A DNA stretch of 64,000 nucleotides from Streptomyces chilikensis (lineage in GTDB: Bacteria; Actinomycetota; Actinomycetes; Streptomycetales; Streptomycetaceae), in NCBI RefSeq assembly GCF_001642695.1, contig NZ_LWCC02000005.1:1012861-1076860 (forward strand). The letters are read 5' to 3'. The notes below the pieces were generated by a model. That model saw only the letters and a program-made list of their open reading frames with translations, was not told the origin of the DNA and did not search any database. Made by a program: the position numbers and the translations under genes. Of this stretch, positions 62,805-64,000 are shown piece after piece. Position 1 is the first letter of the stretch, and every line of letters begins with the position of its first letter.

Positions 62805-64000
62805 TCAGCTGCCGACGAAGATCTCCAGCAGGAGCCACACCACGGGGGCCGTGGGGAGCAGGGAGTCCAGGCGGTCCATGATGCCGCCGTGACCCGGCAG
62901 CAGGGCGCCCATGTCCTTGATGCCCAGGTCCCGCTTGATCATCGACTCGCCGAGGTCGCCCAGCGTGGCGCTGACCGCGACGGCCAGGCCCATCAGCAGG
63001 CCGTGCCACCAGGCGCCGCCGTCCACCAGCAGCGTCATGCAGAGGGCGCCCGCGGCCATGGAGAAGCCGATCGCGCCCAGCAGGCCCTCGCGGGTCTTGC
63101 CGGGGCTGATGCGGGGCGCCAGCTTGTGGGTGCCGAACCGCCACCCCACGGCGTACGCGCCGGTGTCGCTGACGATCGTCAGCAGGAGGAAGGTCAGCAC
63201 CCGCTGCGGGCCGTCGTCCGCGGCCAGCATCAGGGAGACGAACGTCGCCAGGAACGGCACGTAGAACGTGGCGAACAGACCGGCCGTCACGTCCCGCAGG
63301 TAGTCCTGCGGCGGCGAGGCCATCCGCCACACCAGCACCGCCAGCGCGGTGAACGCGGTCGCCAGCCAGGCGCCCTGCGGCCCCGCCGCGTAGCCGGCGA
63401 TCACCATCGCCGCTCCGCCGACGACCAGCGGCACCAGCGGCACCTTGATGCCCTTGCGCTCGGCGAGCCGCGAGGTGAGCTCCCACAGGCCCACGCCCAC
63501 CGCCGCCACGACGACGCCGACGAACACGGCCTTCACCACGAAGAGCGCGACCAGGACGACGACGCCCAGGCCGACGCCTACGCCTATCGCGGCGCCCAGG
63601 TCGCGTCCCGCGCTCTTCTTCTTGCGCTGCCGCGGTTCCTCCGGCCCGCGCGGGGCCGGAGAGGGCTGGGAGGCGTCGGACATGGGCTCCTGCGGCTTCT
63701 CGCTGACGACGGGCAACGGGCGGGTGTGCTGGGCGGCGTCCCCCTGCGGCACGGGTGCCCCGTGCCGCACGGGCGCATGCCGCACGGCCCCGTGCCGGGC
63801 GGACGCGGCAGCCTCCTGCGCGGGCACGCCGAAGGGCTGCCCGTGGGCGCCGTGCGAACCGGACGGTGCCGGCTGCCCGGACGACCCCTGGACATCCCCG
63901 TAGGCGTCCCGGACCGCCGGCGCCGCATACGCGTCACGCGGCGCGTGAGCCGCATGCGCATCGTATGCCGGACCCGTCGGAACAGCTCCCTGGACGGGGC
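62805..64000 (-). CDS. cdsA: Phosphatidate cytidylyltransferase (5' end outside window)
   Basis: 397 residues visible, stop at 62805. The minus frame stays open through the right edge and begins [20 protein letters not shown], the Pro/Ala/Asp-rich cytoplasmic N-terminus of Streptomyces CdsA, so the true start lies just beyond base 64000; internal GTG and ATG codons near 63827 and 63683 are not starts by this reading. About eight helices follow. The signature [20 protein letters not shown] with [11 protein letters not shown] is complete. It makes CDP-diacylglycerol from phosphatidic acid and CTP, the precursor of membrane phospholipids. Confidence 0.95.
   Translation of the reverse strand, partial: PVQGAVPTGPAYDAHAAHAPRDAYAAPAVRDAYGDVQGSSGQPAPSGSHGAHGQPFGVPAQEAAASARHGAVRHAPVRHGAPVPQGDAAQHTRPLPVVSEKPQEPMSDASQPSPAPRGPEEPRQRKKKSAGRDLGAAIGVGVGLGVVVLVALFVVKAVFVGVVVAAVGVGLWELTSRLAERKGIKVPLVPLVVGGAAMVIAGYAAGPQGAWLATAFTALAVLVWRMASPPQDYLRDVTAGLFATFYVPFLATFVSLMLAADDGPQRVLTFLLLTIVSDTGAYAVGWRFGTHKLAPRISPGKTREGLLGAIGFSMAAGALCMTLLVDGGAWWHGLLMGLAVAVSATLGDLGESMIKRDLGIKDMGALLPGHGGIMDRLDSLLPTAPVVWLLLEIFVGS

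Noticed and set aside
63584-63961. cdsA start at the internal GTG near 63827 or the ATG near 63683
   Set aside because: The frame is open to the window edge and the upstream residues match the Pro/Ala-rich N-terminus of Streptomyces CdsA.

Overview
The window is about 64 kb of very GC-rich, densely coding DNA. GTG starts are frequent, stop/start overlaps of the GTGA and ATGA type are common, and almost every gene has several long shadow frames. Gene content (a gas vesicle cluster of the gvpOAFGYZJLSK type, PucR-gabT, aminodeoxyfutalosine deaminase, TPP-riboswitch thiBPQ, rlmN next to cdsA, an IdeR/DmdR iron box) points to a Streptomyces chromosome or a close relative. No rRNA, tRNA, CRISPR array or transposase was found.

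Left part (1-9.2 kb) is mixed accessory DNA. It holds an iron-box controlled DUF2470 gene cut by the window edge, and a winged-helix protein of the AlkZ/YcaQ DNA-glycosylase superfamily divergent from a second NAD+-dependent DNA ligase. A frameshifted membrane-protein pseudogene follows, then a probably leaderless Cys-containing leader peptide upstream of an SfnB-like flavoenzyme, a TetR/SDR divergent pair with two matching operators, and a LysE-type exporter.

9.3-24.5 kb is a coherent glycan locus that I read as xyloglucan utilisation: a LacI regulator, GH31, secreted GH12, GH95, GH42, two ABC permeases, a Tat/lipoprotein binding protein and GH3. Four copies of a GAAGCGCTTC-centred palindrome lie upstream of the regulator, the transporter operon and the GH3 gene. 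Only the GH12 enzyme and the binding protein are exported, so the model is outside cleavage, oligosaccharide import and cytoplasmic trimming. No transporter ATPase is encoded here. A secreted beta-helix protein follows.

26.4-31.9 kb is a complete ten-gene gas vesicle operon on the minus strand. 32.1-38.7 kb holds two membrane-protein genes (DUF2243, CtaG-like), pucR, gabT, a PAP2 phosphatase with an 18-bp tandem repeat at its 3' end, and a conserved hypothetical gene.

38.8-53.9 kb is largely polyamine/GABA metabolism: an FAD-dependent amine oxidase, a potDABC-type transporter, an aminobutyraldehyde dehydrogenase, an Lrp regulator and a class III aminotransferase. Interspersed are a NADAR protein, a DUF4190 protein, aminodeoxyfutalosine deaminase, a glycerophosphodiesterase, a secreted serine hydrolase and a gene graveyard that joins the start of a histidine kinase to the end of a serine hydrolase.

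54-64 kb is conserved chromosome: an ABC exporter pair, a VOC protein, a maleylpyruvate-isomerase-like protein, the thiamine transporter under a TPP riboswitch, rlmN, and cdsA whose N-terminus runs off the right edge.
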